Source: Kapaibacterium sp044224925 (GTDB lineage: Bacteria > Bacteroidota > Ignavibacteria > Kapaibacteriales > Kapaibacteriaceae). From it: a stretch of DNA of 64,000 bases. Both the position numbers and the translations under genes were made by a program. This document shows, piece by piece, positions 55,212-63,411 of the stretch (positions are counted from its first letter, which is position 1; the number at the start of each line of letters is the position of its first letter). The stretch is from assembly GCA_044224925.1 (NCBI GenBank), contig JBGAJM010000001.1:1-64000 (forward strand), read 5' to 3'. The notes under the pieces were generated by a model. That model searched no databases, was not told where the DNA came from, and saw only the letters and a list, made by a program, of their open reading frames with translations.

Positions 55212-55242
55212 TTGGCTACCGAGCCACGGAGCCCTAAATTTG
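55212..55242 (+). promoter_or_regulatory. Promoter (-33 TTG, -7 TAAATTTG) of the phosphodiester glycosidase gene
   Basis: TTG at 55212-55214, a 20-bp spacer and TAAATTTG at 55235-55242 fit the Bacteroidetes consensus. The box ends 5 bp before the ATG at 55248, so the leader would be very short. Confidence 0.65.
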
Positions 55243-55247
55243 GAGTA

Positions 55248-56774
55248 ATGTTCCGACCGCTCCATCATATCCCTGCCGCCTTCCTCCGCGCCCTGTGTTC
55301 CGTTCTGATCTTGCTGCTCCTGGTAGGTACGGTAGAGGCTCGTCAAAAACATCGAACAACGAAGAAGAAGACCGCCACGGCGCAAAAGGCCATGTCGTCC
55401 ACGAAGTCAAAGAAGGCCGCGAAGGTATCGAAGGGCGGGAAGGGTGCAGCAAAGGTCGGAAAGACCGGAAGGGGCAAGAAGAAGCGCCGTCCGCGGGTGG
55501 TGCCGCTCACTGAGATCCGCGTCGACCGTGAACGCGAGATCACGCCGGGTGTTCGGTATGTTCAGTATACGAGCAACGGCTCGAGTCCGGTGCGGATCCA
55601 TGTGGTCTCGATGGATCGTACGGTGCAGAGCAATGCACTGCGGTTGGTGAAGGGCGAGGACCTGCACGACGGATTGGAGAGATTGAAGGACATGGCGCAT
55701 CGGTACGACTCGACCACGAACTACTCCGTGCTCGCCCTCGTGAACGGGAATTTCTGGAGAGCCTATCGCAACACCGCCATCGGTCCGTTGATGATCGATG
55801 GCGAGATCGTGGAAATGAACGCCTACAAGAATTGGTCGAGCGCATTCTTCGAGAACAATGGTGCGATGACGATCGATTCGTTTCGGATCTCGGCGTCCCT
55901 CTCGGCACGGACGCAGTCGTGGATCGTTTCGAGCGTGAACCGTCGACAGGACAGTACCACAGCCGTGATCTACAATGCCTTTGCTGGCACCACGATCCCG
56001 CACATCGAGACGAAGCTCATGGAGCGTGCCTTTGCCGAGGCGCTCAAGGACACGGTCTTCACGGCCGGAGATTCCACAGAGGTAGCTCTGAGTCAGGAAC
56101 AGCTCAAACGCGAGATCCTACAGGCCCAGCGCGAAGTGAACGTCGAGTATCCGATGGTCAAGATCCGCATGCGATACCTGCGATCACCCTCGGTGAATCA
56201 GCCCATTCCATGTCAGGTGATCTCGGTGGACACGGGCACGGTCGACATCCCGCTTCGCGGCTGCATCGCCTCGGTGCCGCGCAGTACGATGCAACGTGCG
56301 AAGATCATTCCGGGCGACACGCTCGTTCTCACGTATTCCACGAACATCCATCGCTCCGTGAAGTTCATGAATGCCGTGAGTGGCACGCCACGACTGGTGC
56401 GCAACGGCGTGGCCAAGCATGAAGCGACACGCGAAGGGTCCACGGGGAAGCGGTTCATTCAACAGAACCTTGCACGCACGGCCATCGGCACCGATAAGAG
56501 TGGCGCACATATCTTTCTCGTTGCCGTGGAAACAACGCAGCACGAGAAGCATGTGGTGGGTGCAACACTGCAGCAAATGGCGCAGATCATGCGGTTGGTT
56601 GGCTGCTACAATGCGATGAACCTCGATGGCGGTGGTTCGTCGGGAATGGTCGTGGAAGGGGATCACGTCTTCTTCGATGGAGAGGACCCACTCACACGTC
56701 GCCTCAGTGTTGGCGTTGGTGTGATGAAACGTTCGCATGTCTTGCGTTCCACGGTTCCTCCGTCGAACGACTGA
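55248..56774 (+). CDS. Exported phosphodiester glycosidase-family (NAGPA-like) protein
   Basis: This is a 508-residue protein. The N-terminal signal (ending VEARQ) is followed by a strongly basic, low-complexity Lys/Ala/Gly stretch (about residues 28-85), perhaps binding anionic polymers. The NAGPA domain has ALVNGNFW near residue 160 and the hallmark NAMNLDGGGSSGMVV near 465, with RRLSVGVGV at the end. Relatives uncover N-acetylglucosamine-1-phosphodiesters or act on wall polymers. I start at the ATG at 55248; an open frame extending far upstream is antisense to the hydratase gene. It converges exactly on the NamZ gene (TGATCA). Confidence 0.85.
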   Translation: MFRPLHHIPAAFLRALCSVLILLLLVGTVEARQKHRTTKKKTATAQKAMSSTKSKKAAKVSKGGKGAAKVGKTGRGKKKRRPRVVPLTEIRVDREREITPGVRYVQYTSNGSSPVRIHVVSMDRTVQSNALRLVKGEDLHDGLERLKDMAHRYDSTTNYSVLALVNGNFWRAYRNTAIGPLMIDGEIVEMNAYKNWSSAFFENNGAMTIDSFRISASLSARTQSWIVSSVNRRQDSTTAVIYNAFAGTTIPHIETKLMERAFAEALKDTVFTAGDSTEVALSQEQLKREILQAQREVNVEYPMVKIRMRYLRSPSVNQPIPCQVISVDTGTVDIPLRGCIASVPRSTMQRAKIIPGDTLVLTYSTNIHRSVKFMNAVSGTPRLVRNGVAKHEATREGSTGKRFIQQNLARTAIGTDKSGAHIFLVAVETTQHEKHVVGATLQQMAQIMRLVGCYNAMNLDGGGSSGMVVEGDHVFFDGEDPLTRRLSVGVGVMKRSHVLRSTVPPSND

Positions 56775-58001
56775 TCACGGATACAGCAAGTACTTCTCAC
56801 GCAGTCGGATGAAGGCGGCCACGCCGCGCACCGACAGGCCTTCCTGTTGTTCCCATGGTGCATGGTCGACGATGGCCGTGAGGATCGACGGACCTCCGGT
56901 GGCCTTGATGAACATGCGCCCACTTTTCGATGTGGCGATGGAGTCGTCCAGGTAGCTTGGTCTCAACGTCTGTACGCGTTCAACAATGGCAAGTGCTGCG
57001 AGGAACGGACGCCAACGCTCCGGCTGTGTGACGGCGTAGTACCATCCCGAACACACGGTCCGCGCATACTTGCCCACGCTTGGTGTGAATCGTGCGGGCA
57101 TGAGCGAGATGCCGTAGTGTGCAAGGCGGCGAGGAAGAATGGAGTCGCTCGGCATGTCGGGCGCACCCAGGACGGTGAACGGAGATGCCGTACCGATCCC
57201 GATCGAACACAATCCAAGCTCTCCGATGAGTCCGAGTGTTGCATAGCCGCGAATGGCCGCCACACTGGGAATGTTCGGAGATGTGGGATACCACGGCAGG
57301 TCAACGTCCTCCCATCGCATGCTCCGCTTCCAACGCTTGCATTTCACTACCGTGAGCGAACATGGATGGGCGATCCAACGCTCAGCGTTCAGCATGGTGG
57401 CAAGTTCGCCCATGGTGCAGCCGTGGACGTAGGGGATGGGGAGTCGACAGATGAAGTTGCGGACCGAGTCGTCGGGCACCATTCCATCGACGAGCATTCC
57501 ACCAAGCGGATTCGGTCGGTCCAAGATCATCACCGGGATCCCGTACTCGCCGCAGGCATCCATCACTTCCGTCATCGTACTGATGTAGGTATAGGATCGC
57601 ACGCCGATGTCCTGCATGTCGATCACCACCACATCGGTACTGTCGAGCATTGCACGATCGGGACGTCGTGACGCACCATAGAGCGAGAGAACGGGCAGAC
57701 CCTGGATCGTATCGTTCGTAACACTCTCACCGGCTGGGATCACACCATAGAATCCATGCTCGGGCGCAAGGATGCGTCGAAGCTGCAGGTCGGTGCGACG
57801 TGCCAACACCTCTGCCGTACTCCGTCCACTCCGCGTTCGTGCCGCCGCATGCGAGACCAGCGTGATACGCTTGTTGCGAAGTAGTGAACAGTCGGTGTCC
57901 AGCATGTTGTCGATCCCGGTCTTGACGGCATCGCTTGCAGATGCCAACGTGCACGAGAGCAACAAAAGGAACAACGATATCGTGCGTGTGCTACGGATCA
58001 T
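56775..58001 (-). CDS. namZ: Exo-beta-N-acetylmuramidase NamZ-like protein (DUF1343)
   Basis: This is a 408-residue exported protein, with the signal peptide ending LASAS. DUF1343 blocks are LAPEHGFYG, VVVIDMQDIGVRSYTYISTM, VMILDRPNPLGG and VDLPWYPTSPNIPS. NamZ of Bacteroidetes removes terminal N-acetylmuramic acid from peptidoglycan fragments (exo-acting, GH171). It is immediately downstream of xerD (ATGA overlap) and converges on the NAGPA-like glycosidase, giving two amino-sugar glycosidases end to end. Confidence 0.9.
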   Translation of the reverse strand: MIRSTRTISLFLLLLSCTLASASDAVKTGIDNMLDTDCSLLRNKRITLVSHAAARTRSGRSTAEVLARRTDLQLRRILAPEHGFYGVIPAGESVTNDTIQGLPVLSLYGASRRPDRAMLDSTDVVVIDMQDIGVRSYTYISTMTEVMDACGEYGIPVMILDRPNPLGGMLVDGMVPDDSVRNFICRLPIPYVHGCTMGELATMLNAERWIAHPCSLTVVKCKRWKRSMRWEDVDLPWYPTSPNIPSVAAIRGYATLGLIGELGLCSIGIGTASPFTVLGAPDMPSDSILPRRLAHYGISLMPARFTPSVGKYARTVCSGWYYAVTQPERWRPFLAALAIVERVQTLRPSYLDDSIATSKSGRMFIKATGGPSILTAIVDHAPWEQQEGLSVRGVAAFIRLREKYLLYP

Positions 58002-58924
58002 GCGCGAGGGTGGAAGAGCGTATGCACTTCCTTCACATAGTTGCGATCGATGTGCGTGTAGATCTGCGTCGTGGAGATGTCGGCATGTCCAAGCATCTCT
58101 TGTACTGCGCGCAGGTCAGCACCGCCTTCCAACAGATGCGTGGCAAAGGAGTGACGGAACATGTGCGGATGCACGTGCTGTGAGAGGAGAGCAGCCTTGG
58201 CTGCTTGATCGATGATCTTCCAGATGGCCATGCGCGAGAGGCCTGTGCCACGTCGACTCAAGAACAACACGTCGTCGTTGTTCGCCGAGGTCACCAGATG
58301 CGAGCGCGCCGTTGTCTGATACGTGTGGATCCATTGCAATGCTGATGCGCCGATGGGCACGATCCGTTCCTTGCTGCCTTTCCCGAACACGCGCACGATC
58401 TCCACATCGAACAGCACATCGCGTTGACGGAGCGTTGCCGCCTCGGAGACGCGAAGACCGCATGCATACATGGTCTCCAGCAATGCACGATCGCGAACGC
58501 CATACGGTGTTGACGTGTCGATCACGTCGAGAAGACGTTGCATGTCGGTAACGGAAAGTGCATCAGGCAAATGTCGCTTCGACGTGGGCAGCTCCATCGC
58601 ATCCGTGATGTTCACGCTTGCACGTCCGGTTGCCAACAGATATCGATGAAGGTGTTTGATGGAGGAAAGGTAGCGAGCACGCGACGAACCCGTGAGACCG
58701 GCATCGGTGAGCGCATGAAAGAACATGCGTGCACTTGCAAGCGTAGCATCGGCGAACGAGGTGATCTCCTTGGATGCAAGGAACTGTGCATAGAGCTCAA
58801 CATCATGCGTGTACGAGGCGATCGTGGTCTCGGCGAGTCCGCGCTCAAGTCGCACGTATTGCAGGAACTGTGTCAGATCTCTGCGCAGCGCCCGCGGGAG
58901 CTCCGGAACAACAGTGTCGCTCAT
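57998..58924 (-). CDS. xerD: Tyrosine recombinase XerD (chromosome dimer resolution)
   Basis: This is a 308-residue site-specific recombinase. The N-terminal SAM-like DNA-binding domain starts at LTQFLQYVRLERGLAETTI. The catalytic residues are Arg in ACGLRVSEA, Lys in FGKGSKERIVP, His-x-x-Arg in HPHMFRHSFATHLL, His in MLGHADISTTQIY and Tyr in IYTHIDR. Length and single-copy context among housekeeping genes favour XerC/D over an integron or phage integrase. It overlaps the PgpH gene and the NamZ gene by 4 bp each. Confidence 0.93.
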   Translation of the reverse strand: MSDTVVPELPRALRRDLTQFLQYVRLERGLAETTIASYTHDVELYAQFLASKEITSFADATLASARMFFHALTDAGLTGSSRARYLSSIKHLHRYLLATGRASVNITDAMELPTSKRHLPDALSVTDMQRLLDVIDTSTPYGVRDRALLETMYACGLRVSEAATLRQRDVLFDVEIVRVFGKGSKERIVPIGASALQWIHTYQTTARSHLVTSANNDDVLFLSRRGTGLSRMAIWKIIDQAAKAALLSQHVHPHMFRHSFATHLLEGGADLRAVQEMLGHADISTTQIYTHIDRNYVKEVHTLFHPRA

Positions 58925-61128
58925 GATGCCGGCGGCGGTTCAGTGGGCTCGGGAACTTCCTTGTAGCGGATACGCTGATGCGTGCTACCGAGCAGGTTGC
59001 GCACGAAGGAGTCCTTGATGCGATCGAGGTCGTGCATGGTCAGGTCGGTGTTGCTGAGCTGACCGTCGGAATATCGGTCGACGATGATCTTCTCGACGGC
59101 CGCTTCAAGGTCCTCGCGCTGTCCCTTTTCGAGCACGCGCGAGAGAGCCTCGCTCGCATCGGCGAGCATGACGATGGCCGCTTCCTTGCAGTCGGGACGT
59201 GGTCCCGGATACCGATAGTCGGCCTCGTCGATCACGGCATCCTTCAAGAGCGACTCGTCGAGCGCCTTTGCATAGAAGTGCTTGATGAGGATGGTGCCAT
59301 GATGCATCGGTACGAACTTGACGATGCGCTCCGGTAGGCCATACTCTCGCGCGAGATCGATCCCATCCTGCACGTGCTGACGGATAATGGCCGCACTCTT
59401 CTTAGGCGGAAGCTTGTCGTGTTTGTTGTCGATATCGATCTGATTCTCAACGAAGTACTCCGACTTCTCGAGCTTGCCCACGTCGTGATACAACGCACCT
59501 ACCTTGGCAAGCAGGGCATTCGCCTCGATCGCCCGCGCGGCGGCCTCGCTCAACCGAGCAACAGAGAGCGTATGCTGATACGTACCCGGTGCACGTTCAT
59601 TCAGTTGCTTGAGCAACGGATGATTCAGATCGTCGAATTCTTCCAAACGAAGATCGGTTGCAACGTTGAACAGCTTCTCCATCAAAAGGATCACGCCAAA
59701 GGCGATCAATGGAGAGATCACGCTGTTCACACTTGCCAAGATGAGCTTCTCGAGGATCATGGCGCCTGCTGTCGCACGCTCAAGATCGATGGAGAGGATG
59801 GTGATGGTGAAGCCACCAAAGACGGCGAGGATGCTCGTGAAGATCTGTGTGCGTTTCTGGATGTTGTTCACGGTATAGGCACCGAACATCCCGGCAATGA
59901 GCAGGACCAGTCCGATGCCGTAGTCGTTGCCGCGGACGCCCGACACGGTCGTGGCCATCACGAGCGTACAGATGAAGGCCGTGCGCGCCTCGTACAGCAC
60001 GCTGATCAACATGGCAAAGGCCGGCACGATCACGGCATACTCCAACGGCAGGTTCGTCGAGATGCCCACGCTCAACCAGGCCATGCCCGCCGTGATCACC
60101 GGCAACGATAAGAGCGAGGCCAACTGTCCGTTCGATTCATATGATGTGCGACGGAGGAAGTACAGGTACAAGAGCATGATGGCGATGATCACCATGGCAT
60201 GACCAAGACTTCCGAGCACAACGAAGAACGAGAATCGTGAGTCGCTACGAAGGAACTGCGCATCGCGATACGACTTGAGTTTGTCGATCGTGCGTTGATC
60301 GACCTTCGTGCCCTTGCGCACGATGATGTCGCCTTGGTGGACGATCTCGATGGTCTGCGGAACCGAATAGGCCGCTCCCTCGCGTGCGCGCTCTGTGAGC
60401 GCCTCGGAGTAGAGGTATTGCGGCTTGCATGCATAGCGGAGCAAGGCATTGGCGATGCCACGTACATCGTCGGGCAACGACGTGGTGGCGGCGGCCACGG
60501 TCTGTGCCACGGCGGATGTGTCGTAGACCTCGGTGGTGGACAGCAGTCGCTCGGTCCGCGGATCCACCTGCACAACGATCATGCCGCCGGGCGCGGCAGC
60601 CGTGCTCATGTTCATCGGTCCGTGCTGATAGATCTTTCGTACGACGTCGGCGCCCCGCGTACTGAGCAACTGCGATAACGACCGACGGGAGGGTGCCGAG
60701 GCATTGGCGATGCCGTCGTTGATCGCACGGGGTATCGTTGCATTCGATGTGCTCTGATCGATGTCGCGCACCACGGACTGCAGTAATCCAGCGGCACGCG
60801 CCTCTTGCGATTGGTCGAGCGTGAAGACCCATGGTGTGGATCGACGTGCCTGCTCGCGCTCAGTGCTCAGTCTCGATTCAGATTTGGTGACAGGGAAGGT
60901 GAAGTCGGACACGACCGTCTCGTCGTTCCACATCGTGCCGAGCATGGCATTGTCCGATGCCAACCGATGTGTCTCGCCACTCCGTCCCGGAAGGAAGAAC
61001 CCAACACCGATCACCGCCAAGGCGATGATCACCCACCGAAGCACGGGAGAGGTGCGCAATCCCGTTTGCTCGGAGCTTCGATCGACGTCTTTGATCTGCT
61101 CGAAGAGTGTTGGTCGTGCCTTTGCCAT
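58921..61128 (-). CDS. 7TM-HD (PgpH-type) membrane phosphodiesterase, probable c-di-AMP hydrolase
   Basis: This 735-residue protein has one N-terminal helix, a large extracytoplasmic 7TMR-HDED region (about 60-290), seven membrane helices (about 300-500) and a cytoplasmic HD domain. GALYHDVGKLEKSEYF gives the HD pair, followed by HVQDGIDLAREYGLP, FVPMHHGT, YPGPRPDCKEAAIVMLADA and a YSDGQLSNTDLT region, the order seen in Listeria PgpH, which hydrolyses c-di-AMP. No c-di-AMP cyclase is in the window. It is the second-last upstream gene of the crotonase - pgpH - xerD - namZ run. Confidence 0.9.
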   Translation of the reverse strand: MAKARPTLFEQIKDVDRSSEQTGLRTSPVLRWVIIALAVIGVGFFLPGRSGETHRLASDNAMLGTMWNDETVVSDFTFPVTKSESRLSTEREQARRSTPWVFTLDQSQEARAAGLLQSVVRDIDQSTSNATIPRAINDGIANASAPSRRSLSQLLSTRGADVVRKIYQHGPMNMSTAAAPGGMIVVQVDPRTERLLSTTEVYDTSAVAQTVAAATTSLPDDVRGIANALLRYACKPQYLYSEALTERAREGAAYSVPQTIEIVHQGDIIVRKGTKVDQRTIDKLKSYRDAQFLRSDSRFSFFVVLGSLGHAMVIIAIMLLYLYFLRRTSYESNGQLASLLSLPVITAGMAWLSVGISTNLPLEYAVIVPAFAMLISVLYEARTAFICTLVMATTVSGVRGNDYGIGLVLLIAGMFGAYTVNNIQKRTQIFTSILAVFGGFTITILSIDLERATAGAMILEKLILASVNSVISPLIAFGVILLMEKLFNVATDLRLEEFDDLNHPLLKQLNERAPGTYQHTLSVARLSEAAARAIEANALLAKVGALYHDVGKLEKSEYFVENQIDIDNKHDKLPPKKSAAIIRQHVQDGIDLAREYGLPERIVKFVPMHHGTILIKHFYAKALDESLLKDAVIDEADYRYPGPRPDCKEAAIVMLADASEALSRVLEKGQREDLEAAVEKIIVDRYSDGQLSNTDLTMHDLDRIKDSFVRNLLGSTHQRIRYKEVPEPTEPPPAS

Positions 61129-61914
61129 TTACGATCCGGTGAAGGTAGGTGAGCGCTTCTCGAGGAAGGCCGTCACGCCCTCACGATAGTCGGCAGAATC
61201 GCCGGCGCGTTGTTGGAACACGGCCTCGTGCTCGAGCATTTCGTCGAGTGTCGACGTCATGCCCAACTGCAACAGATGCTTGACGAATCCATACGACTGT
61301 GTGGGACCTTGAGCATACTGACGGGCATAGGCTTGAAGGGCGGCAGGGAAGGCCTTCGGAGCGACCACCATGGACACCATGCCCAAGTGCATCGCCTCAT
61401 CGGCCGTGATGGGCTTGTTCAACGTTGCGAACTCGAATGCTCGCGAATATCCCAGCATGCGAGGATAGAAATAGGTGGCACCGGAATCGGGGATCAAGGC
61501 AATGGCAATGAAGGCCTCGACCAACCGTGCAGACGAGCTCATGATGCGAATGTCGGCGGCAAGGGCAAGACTCAGTCCTGCGCCCGCTGCAACGCCGTTA
61601 ATGCCGGCAATGATGGGCTTGGGCATGGCGCGCATGGCGCGGATGATGGGATTGTAGCGCCGATGCAACGAGTCGGTCAGGTCGCGCTTCGATCCGCTCT
61701 TCGGTGCGTCCTTCAGATCTTGTCCGGAACAGAATGCCTTGCCGGCACCCGTGAGCACCACGCAGCGCACATCAGGGTTGGTGGTCGCATCGGCAAGCGC
61801 GGCCTGCAGATCGGTGGTGAGTTGTTCGTTGGCGGCATTGAACGAATCGGGTCGGTTCAGGGTGATCGTTCCAACGCCATGGTCGACAGTGTAGAGGATG
61901 GTCTCGAACGTCAT
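61129..61914 (-). CDS. Crotonase-family isomerase, PaaG-like
   Basis: This is a 261-residue crotonase. KAFCSGQDLKD and NGVAAGAGLSLALAADIRI form the oxyanion hole. The first hydratase glutamate is absent (LSLAL), and the second region reads IALIPDSGATYFYPR with the Asp typical of PaaG-type isomerases such as 2-(1,2-epoxy-dihydrophenyl)acetyl-CoA isomerase or dienoyl/enoyl isomerases. I start at the ATG at 61914; the open frame upstream lies inside the next crotonase gene. It follows that gene by 1 bp and abuts the PgpH start. No other phenylacetate genes are present, so the substrate is open. Confidence 0.85.
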   Translation of the reverse strand: MTFETILYTVDHGVGTITLNRPDSFNAANEQLTTDLQAALADATTNPDVRCVVLTGAGKAFCSGQDLKDAPKSGSKRDLTDSLHRRYNPIIRAMRAMPKPIIAGINGVAAGAGLSLALAADIRIMSSSARLVEAFIAIALIPDSGATYFYPRMLGYSRAFEFATLNKPITADEAMHLGMVSMVVAPKAFPAALQAYARQYAQGPTQSYGFVKHLLQLGMTSTLDEMLEHEAVFQQRAGDSADYREGVTAFLEKRSPTFTGS

Positions 61915-61915
61915 C

Positions 61916-62695
61916 TTACTTGCCCTTCCATTCTGGTTTGCGTTTCTCGACAAATGCGGACATGCCCTCTTTCTGATCTTCGGTCGCAAACAGGAGATAG
62001 AAGTTCTTGCGTTCGAATTCGAGTCCACCTTCCAACGTCGTGCTGAATGCCTTCAGCACACTTTCCTTTGCAAGGCGCGCAGCAAGCGGCGCTTTCGATG
62101 CCACATCTTCCGCCAGGGCAAATGCCTCGTCGAGATAGACCTCTGCGGGGACCACGCGATTGACGAGTCCGGCCGCAAGTGCCTGACGTGCGCTGATCAT
62201 CCGTCCGGTGAGCACGATCTCCATGGCCAAGGCCTTGCCAACAGCACGGGTGAGGCGCTGTGTGCCGCCAGCGCCCGGCATGACGCCGATGTTGATCTCG
62301 GGCTGACCGAATTGAGCGGTATCACTGGCCACGATCATGTCGCAATGCATGGCAAGCTCGCAACCTCCACCGAGGGCGAATCCGCTCACGGCGGCGATCA
62401 CCGGAGTCTTGGTCTGACGGATGCGATCCCAACGCGCGAACTGGTCGCGCTCGATCATGTTGACCGTGGTGGCGTCCGACATCTCCGTGATGTCGGCACC
62501 GGCAGCAAATGCCTTGGTGTTGCCATGCAGGACGATGCACCGGATCTCGGGATCGGCATCGAAGGCCTCGAAGGCGCGGACGAGCTCGACCATCGTTTGC
62601 AACGAGAGGGCGTTCAATACTTCCGGGCGATTCAGTTTGATCGCTCCGATGCGGGGACGAGGTGTGTAGACCTCGATACAGGTGAAGTCGTTCAT
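61916..62695 (-). CDS. Enoyl-CoA hydratase (crotonase family)
   Basis: This is a 259-residue crotonase from the ATG at 62695; an in-frame start 10 codons upstream would overlap the promoter region. It has AFAAGADITEM, GFALGGGCELAMHCD and GQPEINIGVMPGAGGTQRL with both catalytic glutamates, so it is a hydratase. It is a near paralogue of the gene at 54369 (same GGGCELAM and PEINxGxxPGxGGTQRL strings). It is the first gene of the long minus-strand operon toward xerD. Confidence 0.92.
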   Translation of the reverse strand: MNDFTCIEVYTPRPRIGAIKLNRPEVLNALSLQTMVELVRAFEAFDADPEIRCIVLHGNTKAFAAGADITEMSDATTVNMIERDQFARWDRIRQTKTPVIAAVSGFALGGGCELAMHCDMIVASDTAQFGQPEINIGVMPGAGGTQRLTRAVGKALAMEIVLTGRMISARQALAAGLVNRVVPAEVYLDEAFALAEDVASKAPLAARLAKESVLKAFSTTLEGGLEFERKNFYLLFATEDQKEGMSAFVEKRKPEWKGK

Positions 62696-62700
62696 AACGG

Positions 62701-62719
62701 CGAAAATACTGCATTTTCG
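62701..62719. promoter_or_regulatory. Palindrome in the divergent promoter between crotonase operon and rsmE
   Basis: A perfect 7-bp inverted repeat CGAAAAT/ATTTTCG around a 5-base centre fills the 32-bp gap between the two start codons. On the minus strand it contains TATTTTCG, one mismatch from the TAnnTTTG -7 box, and on the plus strand the near-equivalent CATTTTCG. It may be a bidirectional promoter core, an operator, or both. Confidence 0.5.
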
Positions 62720-62727
62720 TGGCACCT

Positions 62728-63411
62728 ATGGACTACATCTACGACGCCGATATCACCGCAACGTCGGGAACGATCGTTCCGCGACGGGAAGCCCAACGCC
62801 ATCTCTATGCCCTTCGCATTCGTATCGGGGAACAGGTGGGCGTGTTGAATGGTGCCGGTGCGCGGTACATCTGTACCGCCGTCTCCATCGACAAGGAAGT
62901 GATGGAGCTCCGCATCGATAGCTGTCACATCGATCCGCCACCCGAACATCCGATCGTTGTCTGCGTGGGGATGATGGACAATCGAGATCGCTTCGAGTTC
63001 GCCCTGGAGAAGTCGGTCGAACTCGGCGCAACACACTTCATCCCGTTGCACTGCGACCACTCGCAACGGCCGGTCGTCAACGTCGAACGCCTCATCACAA
63101 AGGCACGGGCTGCGCTCACGCAGTGCGGCCGCACGTGGATGCCCACAGTGCATGCACAAATGACCATGGACGGCCTTGCCGCCATGATCCCTGCCACTGC
63201 CTCGGTCGTGGTGGGCGACGTGCATGGAACGGCGCCTACGCCGGTGGACGGGGAGGTATGGGTGGTGGTAGGGCCCGAGGGAGGATTCTCCGAGCGCGAG
63301 GAAGGGCTCTTACAAAAACTGCCGTCCCTGCGTCCTTGGCGCATCAGCGCGCAAAGGCTTCGTACAGAGACGGCAGCGATAGCGTTGTTGACGTGTGTTA
63401 TCGCGCGATAA
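62728..63411 (+). CDS. rsmE: 16S rRNA m3U1498 methyltransferase RsmE
   Basis: This is a 227-residue SPOUT methyltransferase. The N-terminal PUA-like domain starts at YIYDADI and contains REAQRHLYALRIRIGEQ. The knot region has VVVGPEGGFSEREE and RISAQRLRTETAAIALL, the family's AdoMet-binding blocks, and ALEKSVELGATHFIPL in the middle. I start at the ATG at 62728; a GTG three codons upstream is possible. Its 3' end overlaps the opposing T9SS gene by 14 bp. Confidence 0.95.
   Translation: MDYIYDADITATSGTIVPRREAQRHLYALRIRIGEQVGVLNGAGARYICTAVSIDKEVMELRIDSCHIDPPPEHPIVVCVGMMDNRDRFEFALEKSVELGATHFIPLHCDHSQRPVVNVERLITKARAALTQCGRTWMPTVHAQMTMDGLAAMIPATASVVVGDVHGTAPTPVDGEVWVVVGPEGGFSEREEGLLQKLPSLRPWRISAQRLRTETAAIALLTCVIAR

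Noticed and set aside
54471..55247. N-terminal extension of the NAGPA-like frame
   Set aside because: Antisense to the enoyl-CoA hydratase gene; the signal peptide begins at 55248.
57998..58924. Tyrosine recombinase as a sign of a mobile element or integron
   Set aside because: Sequence and operon context fit housekeeping XerD; there are no att-like repeats, cargo genes or transposases nearby.
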